Source: Spinellus fusiger
Taxonomy: Eukaryota > Mucoromycota > Mucoromycetes > Mucorales > Phycomycetaceae
Assembly: GCA_025094145.1 (NCBI GenBank)
Contig: JALLLS010000025.1
Location: forward strand, 248,001 to 312,000
Length of the DNA stretch: 64,000 bases
Reading direction: 5' to 3'
The position numbers were made by a program, and so were the translations under genes. Positions 24,030 through 35,339 of the stretch are shown one piece after another. The notes beneath the pieces were generated by a model. It was given only the letters and a program-made list of their open reading frames with translations, did no database searches and was not told where the DNA came from. The stretch's first letter is position 1. Every line of letters begins with the position of its first letter.

Positions 24030-24722
24030 TACCATTAATGTATGTAGCACTGATATTTGATTTTAAACTGGCACAGACCAATAAATTCTCAAAGGAGATT
24101 TTTCAACATTTAGTTTTACACTTCTTGACTTGACTTGATCAAATATCTCTTCAAGGTCTGTTACAACCAGATACTTTAACTAGAGGCAGGTACAATGAAT
24201 GTTGTTAAAATAAACTATCTCTTTCCTCTTTATTATCATTGTATTTCCATCTATTTTCCTAAACCAAAAATGCTAACTATTCAGCAAGATATAACTGAAG
24301 TAAAGAAGGTATAACATGCTTGTAGAAGCAATCTATAGTTCTTAAATGTGTGTGCATTTATGTGTATATGTGCTTTGGATCTTTTTATGCAAAAATATTC
24401 ACGATCACTCAATCTCAATTTTTAATTCGTCAAAGTTATCTTTATCATTGTCTAATTATAGAGTAAAGCCCTGTAAACTATACTTGTTAATACATATTAG
24501 TAATCTTTGTTCATTATAGATGGTGCAGACCCTATCTGTAGCATATAGACTAATTCATCTCCTCTTTTATATGATCTATCCTTGAATAGTATGCTAAATA
24601 TATAGTATGTTCGTAGGGTATCAAATAAGATAAAGCACTTCATCAGTGTAGAATGAAAATAAAATAGAGTATAGAAACGATGCCTTTTGAAAGATATAAT
24701 AATCATAGACATCTTCTTGGGA
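24030..24722. other. Spacer, no gene seen
   Basis: AT-rich sequence between the mariner and the 3' end of the PH-domain gene. No coding or repeat match was found. Confidence 0.5.
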
Positions 24723-27562
24723 TTAAATGGATTTTTCCAAACACCTGGAGAATCCAATGTCTTCAAACTGGCTTAAAAATAGTCTATACAGTCTCCTTAA
24801 AGGAGAATGTGCACTTGCTTTTCGGCATGGCTTCAACATAAGATGGATTTCCTCTCTGACTGAGTCTGTAATATTTCTCACTTTGTCTCTACTAATACTA
24901 GTGGCCACTGGTTTGAGAGTCTTCACCGAATCACCACACAGGGGGAGAGTATGGAGTTGATAATATTGTTCTTTGCATGGGCTTCCTTCAAAATAGGTAG
25001 ATCCTGTGGATGTATTTGTAGAAGGTGTAGGAGGTAGGCTGTAGAGAGGGGATATCTAATAATAAACATGTAAAAAGAAAGAGGAAAATAGAAAACGGAA
25101 AACAAACAAACAACTGTGTTATATTCCTTGTTAGTGCTACTTGGAATTTAACTTTATACATTTTTCCTGCTCAAGTCCAAAAGACAATAAAGAGACTAGA
25201 TACATAGATCGATCCGCCCATAAAATAAAATCAACAGAAATTAAGTCTATAGCACTTGATGAAGAAAAGAAGAGGGAGACATGTACCTTTATCCAAACTG
25301 CATGAGTCTCGTGGTTCAGACATTGTATCTTTAGAGTACGTGTTGATGTAACAATGGTGATGCTTGGAGGTTCTTTTTTCTGGGATTTTGATATGGAATC
25401 AGTCCTAAAAGATTCTATCAAGACTATAAAACAAACAAACAAACAAACAATGTATTCATAAGCTACAGATTTCATCACTATAATAGTAAATTACCACTCT
25501 TGGCATCAGAAACACCTATCTGTTTTCCTGGTTCCTGGGTTGACCAATACAGCAACATATTGTAAGGATGAAGCCAAAAGAAGCGGCGATGTTTCTTTTC
25601 AGAAATACCCTGGCCTACTAACTTCCGAGTGTATTTGAACATCCAATCCCCCATCATTGTGCGTGTTATAATGGGAGTGTTATGAATGGTGGATTTTTTC
25701 ACATCTTCTACACTAGGCTTATGCAGTAGGTTAGTTTTAGAGTAATAATGTCTTGATCGTCTCTTCTCATTGAGTGTCGATAGCTGACCCGTTTCATAGG
25801 TGTAGACTCCAGATTCAATGATAACAGAACCACACTCTTCTAGTCTAGGGCGTTCTCCTCCACACCATGGCTTCACAAAAAGAGGTGGTGATGAAATAGA
25901 GGTTAGATAGCAGTGTGTCCAGGACTTAGGTCTTTCTCTATTTTGTGTGTGTAGCCCCTTGTCAATTAATGTATCTTCACGAAGAGTGTTATCTATCGAA
26001 GCACTGATGATTTCTCTTTCATTATTATTATGCAGTTTGTTTTTATTTTGCATGCTGTCGGCTATGAATAGTTCATCCCCGAGCGAGCGAGACCGAATAA
26101 GTAGTGGGTGCATGGGTGTCATAAAAGTGGGAGGGTCGTTCATGTAAGGTTTTGTATAAGTGTCATTGAGTGGTTCTTCTATCACACTATTATTACAGGA
26201 GTCAACCCAAGTTTCTAATTGTGTTACTCTTGGTTGTTTAGAGAGGGCTTCAATCGTCTCTTGTGATTCTCTTAATAAGGCATCTACTTCTGATTTTTCA
26301 AGTCTTTCTTTAGTTAACTTTTGCTGGAGGGTCTGAATCACAGTGTGCGAGTGAGATAAAGAAGTCCATAGTTTCTCCACCTCGTGCAGAATGTTGGCTG
26401 TAGTTTTTAATTGGGTCTGATTTGAGTAGAGTGTGCGTGAACTCTTCTCTTGGGACCCCTCCTCTAATAAATAATTGGACTTTGAAGGGAAGGTAGATGA
26501 AAGTGACATGGACGAAAAAGAGGTAGTAGGTGTTGTATACTGGTTAATTTCAAGAGATAAAGTGTCTCTTTCTTGACGAACATTCTCAAGTGTTTGACGC
26601 AGGCTCACTAGTTCATGTTCATAGTTGCATTGTGCCTTTTCCATAGATTCTGACCAGTTTTCATGTGTAGTCTTTAACAATTCAAGCTCTTGGGTGATTA
26701 AACTTTCTTGACGTTCCATCCGTGCCTGATCCATTCTTGATCGTGTCAAACTCTGAGTTAAACTTTGTATTTGCTGTGTCAATTCTTGTTTTGAAAGTTC
26801 AAGATTCCATATTTCTTCTTTCAATTGTTCTATTTATAATACATGAGTCTATCTTTAGCATAAATATAGTCTGAAGGATACTTTACCCTCAACAACACAT
26901 TTCTGTCTCAACTGTTTCGAAAGGAATTCGGCCTTTTGTTGATTATTTGTGTTATCGGTTTCCAAGAGATGGATATTCTCCTGTGATTCTTTTAACAAAC
27001 AATGCATACTCTGAACAGCAGATAAAAACTCTTTCCCTGCTCCCGATCTAAGCATAGTTTTAGCAGAATCTATATCTATCTTTTTTCCGTAGAGAGTAGG
27101 CCTCTGTAGACGTTTCTTTCCGCAAAGACCAGGTTTAGAAGAGGATCCAGATAAAAGAGTGGAAGATGCTCTTTCTACAGAAATAAAAGAGTAGACTGAT
27201 GAGGAGCATGAATGAGAGGCCATGTTCTTTGTATCATCAGACAAAAGCACCGCTTTATGCACGGACTGTGATAAAGAGAAGGAAGATGTGGAGTATGAAA
27301 TCTCAGGTGAATGAGCAACACTGTCTCTGTAATCCTATAGATAAAATAGATCAACGTTATAAAATATTCTAAAGATTCGTAGTTATCCGTTTCTAGAGGG
27401 ATATATATTTATACTAACATTCAATTGACTTGGCTTGAATGGTATCTGAGCGTGGTTTTGTGTAGAGCGAGAGGAGACAGAGAGCTAAAGATATAAATTG
27501 ATAATTAGACACAGATAAAAAGCACAGAAAAAGTAGACTTTACTTACTCGGCTAGATAACAT
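24723..27562 (-). CDS. Coiled-coil protein with Mcp5/Num1-type PH domain
   Basis: Six exons (27562-27548, 27484-27419, 27334-26887, 26829-25495, 25423-25287, 25055-24723) give about 750 residues. Residues about 130-260 are heptad-rich coiled coil (EEIWNLELSKQELTQQIQSL). A Ser-rich middle follows. At about residue 560-640 there is a PH domain of the Mcp5 type: GDWMFKYTRKLVGQG, HRRFFWLHPYNMLLYWS, then ESFRTDSI and TLKIQCLNHETHAVW. In yeasts such proteins (Num1, Mcp5) bind cortical phosphoinositides and anchor dynein or mitochondria at the cell cortex; the same role here is inference. Exon 1 is only five codons. The last intron is uncertain, because the frame stays open past the donor at 25,286 for about 50 codons. 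The C-terminus could therefore differ. Confidence 0.8.
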
Positions 27563-27904
27563 ATCGTTAAAGAAGACAATCAAACACTCCTACAGCTTAA
27601 TTAAGAATTTTGAAGAATAAATGGACTTGGAATGTATTCTATCCGTTGAGAGAAGGATAGTAAAAAAAACAGTAAGTGTTGTTCAGAGAAGACGTAAAGG
27701 AATAAGAAGAGTTCTCTACACAACATTTACTAATGTGTATTATCTCTGCTAGTATCCTTAGATGTAGGGGCGATTGTGACTGTAAAATATAGAGCTAAGT
27801 GATGAATTAGACATGATGAAAACTATAACATTTTAAATTAAGGAGAATTAGCCATGTAAAAAGATGCACACGAATGCATTAAATCAATAGTGTACAGCTA
27901 TCCA

Positions 27905-29897
27905 CTACACACCAGGAGATTTTCTGGCCTTTAAGCGGTGATATCTCCCTCCTTTTAAGATCGAAAATATTTTGCCCTTTTATGGAACTGTGTTTAAAAT
28001 CAAAGGTTTACAAGCATCTAGATTTTTATTTCTTTTTGTAGGATACCTCAATATCAAATTGTATTATCAGTAAAAATATAGTATTGATGAATAGAATTGT
28101 TGATGAATAGAATTGTTTATTGTAATAGTATAGCTAATACTATATTATGACTATAAACACTGCCTAAGTACATTCCCTCATAGCAATAGAATATATATCC
28201 CAACATTATAATGATTTATCCTTGGGAGATAGATGACTATGCTCAGGAGTATACCCTAGACAGTATAGACAGTATAGAAGACCACCTGAGACTAACTTGA
28301 GAAGAGTCTTCACTTGCCTAATAACAATGCAATGAGTGTCTTGTGGAATGCATTGAGCTCAAGCCAAGATGAAGACACTGCTTACCTTTTTACTTTCAGA
28401 ATAGCCTTTGGTGGTATCTAAAACTTCTATCTATACTGGTAAGGCATACACTATAGCCTCTACTCATAGAATTCACAAGTCAAACAATTCACACTCTATT
28501 TGCCTTGAGCCTAAAGGACGGTATTAGAAACAATACTTAGTCATTAAGTACTATTGTTAATACCAGTTACAATGAGACTGTTGAAGTGATTATTAATATT
28601 GAGTCAATGAATGGCTATAATGCTCTTAATATAGTTGTATTTGGTTATATTTTATGGACAATAATCACCAGAGTTAATTCAGTGTGTTCTGTAATACATT
28701 TTTCTTAAACATTGTTACGCTGCAAAGACTATGGGCTTATAGTTAACACATTATGTTAAACAATAAATGCAGTGATTGAGTTGCAATGTCAAGTTTACTT
28801 CTTCCTTTTATCCAACTTTATAGTGTTTAATTGCACAGTCCATAGTCAATGCTAAAACAGATAGACAGTGAAAAAGTTCTTTTTAAACACATTAGCCCAT
28901 AAGAAAAATATTATGATTTTATTATTTATGTATTTTCTTATAAATCTCAAAGATCTTCTGTCAATATGAGACAAGAGACACGTAGGACCTCTTAAGGCTG
29001 ACTACTCACACAGAAGCTAGCAGGAAAGAGAAGGATGTGAGGAAACAGAAAGAAAAAAAAAGCAAAATAGAGAGAATAAAAAAGAAGAAACCACAATATG
29101 AGAGATGAAAAGAACAAAGACAGGAAGAAAGTGCCAATGCAAGGGTAATACGACACACACACAGAGTGCATTAATACACCTCGAACTAATTATTTTTACT
29201 ATTTTATTATTGAAAAGGATTATTGACACCTAAAAAGATTGGGGTACGATCCTACCAAGCTGCCTGTAATTGCTTATGACACAGGAATGAAAGGAAAAGA
29301 TGCTGCCAAATTTAGAGGTCATCGTGTTGATTTGTTAAGAGTTTTATATCAATCATTGAAAAAAGAGACAAAAGAGTGGAGATCTTCTTGTGGTTGATGT
29401 TGATGAGTTCGGAACATCAAGGGTGAGCAGGATTGACCTCCACTCAATATGAAAAGCTCTTCTAACAGTTACTCTGTTTTATTTTTTGTTCTCAAGATCT
29501 GCCACACTTATAACACAAATAACCTCACCGAGGTATTAGTGAATTTCAACAGTATCCACGCTTGCCAAGGTTGTGGAATTGTTTAGAACAGGGATGTGAA
29601 TGCATCAGAGAATATCTATATAATTGCAGAAGAGTGTTTAAAGGGTCACTGCAGACCAGTTCCATTCTGTAGAAAAGAATAGATATTCTTATTTGTATTC
29701 ATATTATATATTGCCACATCGAAAGTGGTTTCCTATGGGATTCAGATATTTACAGGTAAATCTACATAATTTTTATTTATTTAAAAACTAACATGAATAC
29801 TTCTTTATTTACTTCTGCTCCTCAAATCTGTGTCATTTCTTAAACAATTGTATTTCGACTATTTTCTTTTATATCCTAAAGATCTCCTGGTGTGTAT
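27905..29897 (+). mobile_element. Fanzor-bearing element, most complete copy
   Basis: The ends read ACACACCAGGAGAT on the left (27,905) and its inverse ATCTCCTGGTGTGT on the right (to 29,897). Behind the left end comes TTTCTGGCCTTTAAGCGGTG, shared with copies at 61.3 kb and, inverted, 11.0 kb. The last 775 bp (29,123-29,897) align end to end with 61,858-62,636 and contain the Fanzor remnant. The middle (about 28,085-28,440) is shared with the inverted copy at 6.3-6.9 kb. A 16-bp tandem duplication sits near 28,085-28,116. No intact frame is left. No clear target duplication was found. Confidence 0.7.
29242..29660 (+). pseudogene. Fanzor (eukaryotic TnpB-like nuclease) C-terminal remnant
   Basis: The reading includes YDPTKLPVIAYDTGMKGKD, FRGHRVDLLRVLYQSLKK, VDVDEFGTSR (RuvC Glu, codon 29,405-29,407), a 74-bp intron (29,423-29,496), ICHTYNT, then ACQGCGIV-stop-NRDVNASENIY. 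The order is that of the RuvC II block, zinc ribbon and RuvC III block (Asp codon 29,593-29,595) of Fanzor and TnpB proteins. Damage: one extra A after the SLKK codons shifts frame, one ribbon Cys is lost (CHTY), and a TAG at 29,584-29,586 replaces the usual Trp before NRD. Fanzors are RNA-guided DNA nucleases carried by eukaryotic transposons; this copy cannot be functional as read. Confidence 0.75.
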
Positions 29898-32800
29898 CTT
29901 ATAGTTAGAATCAAATGTAAACTCAATACATAAAGCACATAAAAACATTGAGTACCATATTATGCACTTGAGTTAAAGTGGTTTTGGTATATATTCTGAC
30001 AGTTCTAGAGTCAGCAGTGACTATTGATGCGTACTTATCTAATTGATTAGTGGTATTATAGTATTACGGTTCTAGAAACTCAAATGAGCTTAGATAGACT
30101 GCAAAAAAGTTTGTCCAAAGATTAAATCTTATGCCTATAAACATATTATAGTACAGCATATCAAACAAGTTTGAGTGATTGGATATGATTTCACTATAAG
30201 AATGATGATTTACTGTAGCGCAATATTTTCTTTCTATTTATACCTAATCTCCATGAACTCTTCAATGAAACAGATGCTTTATTATTATCATTAGTGATAT
30301 GATGTCTGGTTATGCAGTTATTCACTATAATAAAACACAGTACTATAAAATTGGCAATAGAACTACAACCATAGTTATGTTCATTGTTTCATCATTATTT
30401 ATCATTATTAGATACTGTAGTGGATTGGCTTGACACAGCCAGCTTCTTAGTTTATCAAATTATCATTGGTACGTGTTCTGACTAATATTCAAACTTAATT
30501 ATGGGTAGAAAGTTAAAAAGTAACACACACACAGAGCAGTACAAAAGGTCTTTAGACTACACATACACATATTTATAAATATACATCTATTCACATATAC
30601 ACATACGCACTACATAATGATCATCTTTTACTCTGTTTGTCTAATATGCCAATCACCAGTCATTTATCAAATGATTTTCTGTCCTTGCGTCAACTGGATT
30701 GACAACAGCTGATACACCTGCTTAACTCTATTTTTACTTAAACATCCCTTGTTTTCTTATATATGTGCCTCAGTAGTCTATAGAGAAATACATCTTTATT
30801 ATTAGTTAGTGTTTTGGATCGGCTACTTATACTGTCTTATAACTATCAAACGTACATTATTGCTAAAATATGTCATTACCATTGATGAAGAATCACCCAA
30901 GACGGTTATGCCTGACTAGTTGTTAGCCACAGAATACCATACATTTCTTTTCCAAAACAATTTTATATACTTCTTGCTTTATATTCAGTCATTAGCTATT
31001 GTCATCAATCACTCAATCTCACTCTTTCCATACCAAAAAGAATAAACATTGTCACCCAAATCAATACTTGTTATAAGACTCATCTATATAATTATTGTAT
31101 TGATGTTATGTTGATATATGGTGTCACCAACATTAGGCTAGATATCAATGGCACATTTAGTTAAATAAACAATCTTGTGCTTCAGTCTAATATTTAGCTA
31201 TTAGGGGATTTACTCAGTGTATTATAGTTAATGTGAAAGATCATAATCAATAGGATGTTGATATATTCTGTTTATAGTATCTACATCTTTCTCAAGTCTT
31301 TATTTTAGTTCCTATTATTTGAATAGCATAGAGCCTCACATAAAAACATAACATGTACTCTATAATACTAATTGTAATAATAAAAGGACAGAAAAAACAA
31401 CAAAAACAACAAAAACAACAGACCAAGAAGTATATGATATCATTCTCCAAACATGTTTTGTAGTTCTAGTGGCTAGATCTCCACCATCTGAGAAGTGTTT
31501 ATTTATGAGACCAATTTAACTTCTACCCCTGCTTGATAAATTGTACTGTTATGTAAATGTATTTATAGTCTCCATGATTTTGTTTTATTTATTCTTCAAA
31601 GATCTTGAGCAAAAGACAATATCAGATGCACATGAGTTCTTCATATGTTAAAGACAAAGCTCATTATTCATAAGTCTGGTTGGTTTTGATAGCTATTTTA
31701 GTATTTATTGAGTTCTTTATAGTAATATCTCTCATAATAATTACATCTTTAATAATAAATGTAACTAGTAGACGAGCAATGCATTCTATTTATCTAGAAA
31801 TGTTTAAAAAGGTTACTTTTATGATTTGAGCATACAGTATGGGAATACTACTAAGTGTACTTTATATAATTTTTCTTATGTTATATGATTAAATACAAGT
31901 TTATTGAAGTAGACGCTTACATAGGTAAAGAAAGAAGAAGAATAGATGCCTTAAATGAAGATGTGAAGAATAGAAAACCATCATAAGCCCCTATGCCAAA
32001 AATAAGTAATTATACTTTGCAAAGAGTAGGCTGGAGACTAGAAATGTGTTACTATCTGATCTAATCGAAATTACTTAACTTTAGAAGCTCATAGTCAACG
32101 AGAATCGACAACTCCCAGAAATAAACTGTCACTAAAGAACCATCTACATTTCAATATAATCAAAAGTAATAGTCATTTCTATAAGAATATTTAGGCATAC
32201 AGGCTTCTACTGATTCTTGACTGATAGGAAAACTAAGGTTAGCCATTTCTTCCAAGAAGTCGCAACATTATTAGTATCTACTAGTAGCCACCTGGCCCAC
32301 TGCGGGAGTTTTGCAACCTATGCTTTACTTTGAGGGAGAAAAGTTGCCCTTTGTAACGGACTATGATTGATAGCCCTCAAGCTCGAATAAATGTTTATCA
32401 GAGTTATGTTTTTTTTACAGTTGATATAAACAGTGTGTTAGAGTGTTGGTATCTTATTTTGAATTAAATATTGTAATAATAAATTTATAGACTGAGAACT
32501 AAAGTACTATTATGTAACCAATATCAGTAGTAGATCTACCTTTTCTTCCTAATATTCGTGTGTTCTGGGAATCCAAGAGAATTTAAATTACCCCTGTGGA
32601 TGCCTTTGCAATTTGTTAACTGTTAGTTTCCCGTTTTTAGTGTATAAGACCTAAGGTAACAGTACCCTGTATACTATTTAGTACATCTCTTTTCAGTGTG
32701 TCTTGGTTATGCTGTATGAAATCCAAGCGATCTTGCTCAATGTTAGCATATACTCTGTACTGATGAAAGAGCTTTCCAAATAAAGGTAAATGATTTAATT

Positions 32801-33125
32801 TTCTGTACATTAATCTAAAGCAGTAGTATTTTATTGTAATTATCTTGTAGTTATTATATCTATTAGAGTGCACACCCATCCCACCCTACTCTATTCCTAT
32901 TCTAACAGTGGTTTATAGCAGTACGTGAACACAGAATAAGCCATCGACTCGATTTACAGGTGCGTAAGTTGATTCTCAGAACGAGATATGTTAGAAAAGA
33001 TATCTTTTTTCTCTCTCTTGGGCAAGTCCAAAATTTTGAACTGCGCTTCAAAGCTACAGATGTCTATTAGAAGAAGAGCAGCATCCATTTGAGTTCTTTC
33101 CTTTTTCTTGTGATTATTCTTCATC
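29898..33125. other. Long AT-rich spacer, no supported gene
   Basis: About 3.2 kb without a recognisable gene. A small minus-strand frame at about 32,637-32,815 (MYRKLNHLPLFGKLFHQYR) has a protein-like composition and could be an exon of a short mitochondrial-type protein, but I cannot support it. An ACAAAA-type short repeat lies at about 31,393-31,422. The end of this region holds the promoter of RPS18. Confidence 0.45.
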
Positions 33126-33783
33126 ATGGTAAGTTTAGCTAAAGAGCCAATAAAAACAAACAAATAAATAAATGGATGGATGGATGGATGGATGGATAAA
33201 ATCACACGCTCATCATCGTGCTCTCCAGGATTACACTGTTAGTGCACTTGGCTAACTCGTTCTTTTCCATTTCTTAGTCTCTCGTTGTCCCAGAGAGAAA
33301 TCAAGTAAGTTGTTATCATATAGAGCAGTTTAGGCTGATTCGGAGCAGTTCCAGCACATCATCCGTCTTCTCAACACCAACGTTGATGGTAAGAACAAGA
33401 TCACCACTGCCTTGACCTCTGTCAAGGGTGTGGGTCGTCGTTTTTCCAACATTGCCTGTAAAAAGGCCGATGTGGACCTCAACAAGAGAGCTGGTGAATT
33501 GAGCAATGAAGAATTGGAACGTATTGTCACCATTCTCCAGAACCCTGCTCAGTACAAGATCCCTAACTGGTTCCTCAACAGACAGAAAGATATTGTCGAT
33601 GGCAAGAACTCCCAGGCCATTTCCAACGTGTTGGATACTAAGCTCCGTGATGATTTGGAGCGCCTAAAGAAGATCCGCGCTCACCGTGGTCTTCGTCACT
33701 ACTGGGGTCTCCGTGTGCGTGGTCAGCACACAAAGACCACTGGTCGTCGTGGTAGAACTGTCGGTGTGTCCAAGAAAAAATAA
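33126..33783 (+). CDS. RPS18: 40S ribosomal protein S18 (uS13)
   Basis: Component of the head of the small ribosomal subunit, at the bridge to the large subunit and near the P-site tRNA. Three coding exons are seen: 33126-33128 (the ATG alone), 33278-33304 and 33349-33783, giving 154 residues, the normal length. It begins [19 protein letters not shown]. Family blocks [20 protein letters not shown] (here [16 protein letters not shown]), [31 protein letters not shown] and [13 protein letters not shown] are all present. The second intron ends in GGAGCAG, a tandem acceptor, so a form with one extra Gln is possible. Intron 1 contains an ATGG-type microsatellite at about 33,172-33,197. Codon use is richer in G and C than in neighbouring genes, as expected for a highly expressed gene. 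Confidence 0.97.
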
Positions 33784-34378
33784 GGTAAGAACGTGTTTCT
33801 TTTTTAATTTTTTGGGGCTCGAAAAGATGATTTTACAAAACTCAACCTTATCTACATTGCCTGATGCTTTGTGCTGAGAACATTTGTTTACTGATCGACC
33901 CTATAAAAAACGCTTTGTTATGTTATGATCATTTTCTAATCTTTTTTTTTCAGGAATCTCTTTCTGATTAGTCATGTGAGATTTCCCCTTTTTTCTTGTA
34001 TGAGTCTTTTTGTGTGTTATTACATAATGTTTTTTAAGCATTAGAATAAAAGACCGGAAATGATACGTGCTTTCATGGTTCCGTCTTCTAATAACAATAT
34101 GAAAGCGTATCATGCCAAAGCAGATATAATTGCTCATGCTAGCGCTAACTGGCACTATGCATGCACGTATCATTTCCGATAAACAGATGCACTCTGCTTT
34201 GGCTCCTAAGCTTATTTATGTCTTTGAAAATAATATTGAATGAAATAGAGTAGTTGTATTAACATTTATATACGCAATTTTTTCAATATTTTGTTTTTGC
34301 CTTGCTTATTCTACATGTTAATAACACCACCTGCCATTGCTACTGCTATATCTGTGATGTGCGGATAGACAGAAAGAG
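33784..34378. other. Spacer between RPS18 and the dehydrogenase gene
   Basis: Holds the 3' regions of two convergent genes. No further gene was seen. Confidence 0.5.
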
Positions 34379-35290
34379 TTAAAATGCTCTATCTATATTG
34401 CACATGTCACAGGCTAAATTCCAAAACTGCGTTCCTTTTGCCAAGTCCATTGAATCCACTGAACTTTCTATTGCTTTTCTTTTTTTGAAGTAGGCTCCTG
34501 TCATATTGTTTAGATCTGGTGATGTAGCATAGTATAAGTAATCTTCTGCACTCTCCTGTTCTGTTGTTGCGAAACTCATTTGGGATATAACATATCTCAT
34601 TATCATTCTCAGTAGAAAAGATGAGTTACGAGACAGACCTGTAGTAGGCACAAATCCAGGGCAAATAGCATTCACTGTGAGTGGGTGTTTCAGATGTTGA
34701 CTGAGGATGTAGGTTATCCACACATTGCACAGCTTAGATATCTTATAGAAAAGCATACTGTCCCAACAGCCATGTCCATCCAAGTCATTCAAATCAATAG
34801 ACTCGGGGATACTAGAAGCTTGATCTTTCTTTCTGCCTGGATTTCTTGGGTCGTGAAGGAGTGAAGTAATAAATAAGATTCTTCCTTCAGTTGCCTGATC
34901 AAATAAAGGCACCAGCAAGTATGTGAGGTACAGTGGTGCGATACTATTGACAAATACTGTCTTCTCTACACGACGGCTGTCCTCTATGTATTCTAGCTCT
35001 GGGAAAATCATACCCGCGTTGTTGATAAGCACGTTGAGTGGTAGCTTAAGTGCCTTGAACTCATTCACAGCATCGCGTACTGACTGAAGCTGTTCAAGGT
35101 CAAGAACAATAGTATAGAGTCGCTCTATGGCACTTGTACCGAGTAACTGAAGAATATTTGTCTTTGCTGCTTCTAGTTTACTAGTATTTCTGCCAGTAAT
35201 AACAACATTGTGGCCGTCTTCAAGGAGTTTTTTAGCAGCAGCAAGGCCCAAGCCAGTGGTTCCACCTGTAATGAGAATAGTTTTGGGCAT
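34379..35290 (-). CDS. Short-chain dehydrogenase/reductase (SDR)
   Basis: Intronless, 303 residues. TGGTTGLG at residues 8-15 is the nucleotide-binding glycine motif and ITGR near 31-34 follows beta-2. NNAG is at 90-93, catalytic Ser at 143 (ITS), and Tyr182-x3-Lys186 is the catalytic pair (YKISK). CPGFVPTTGL follows at the usual place. The layout is that of classical/extended-loop SDRs related to retinol dehydrogenase and WW-domain oxidoreductase types, so an NADP(H)-dependent oxidoreductase is likely. Arg at 34 after the TG favours NADP(H). The substrate is unknown. Its start codon lies 50 bp from the 3' end of a LINE-B copy, which therefore sits in its promoter. Confidence 0.93.
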   Translation of the reverse strand: MPKTILITGGTTGLGLAAAKKLLEDGHNVVITGRNTSKLEAAKTNILQLLGTSAIERLYTIVLDLEQLQSVRDAVNEFKALKLPLNVLINNAGMIFPELEYIEDSRRVEKTVFVNSIAPLYLTYLLVPLFDQATEGRILFITSLLHDPRNPGRKKDQASSIPESIDLNDLDGHGCWDSMLFYKISKLCNVWITYILSQHLKHPLTVNAICPGFVPTTGLSRNSSFLLRMIMRYVISQMSFATTEQESAEDYLYYATSPDLNNMTGAYFKKRKAIESSVDSMDLAKGTQFWNLACDMCNIDRAF

Positions 35291-35339
35291 GAGAAATGAA
35301 GAGAAGAGTAGTTTTCATATTCTAGAGTTGAAATACAGC

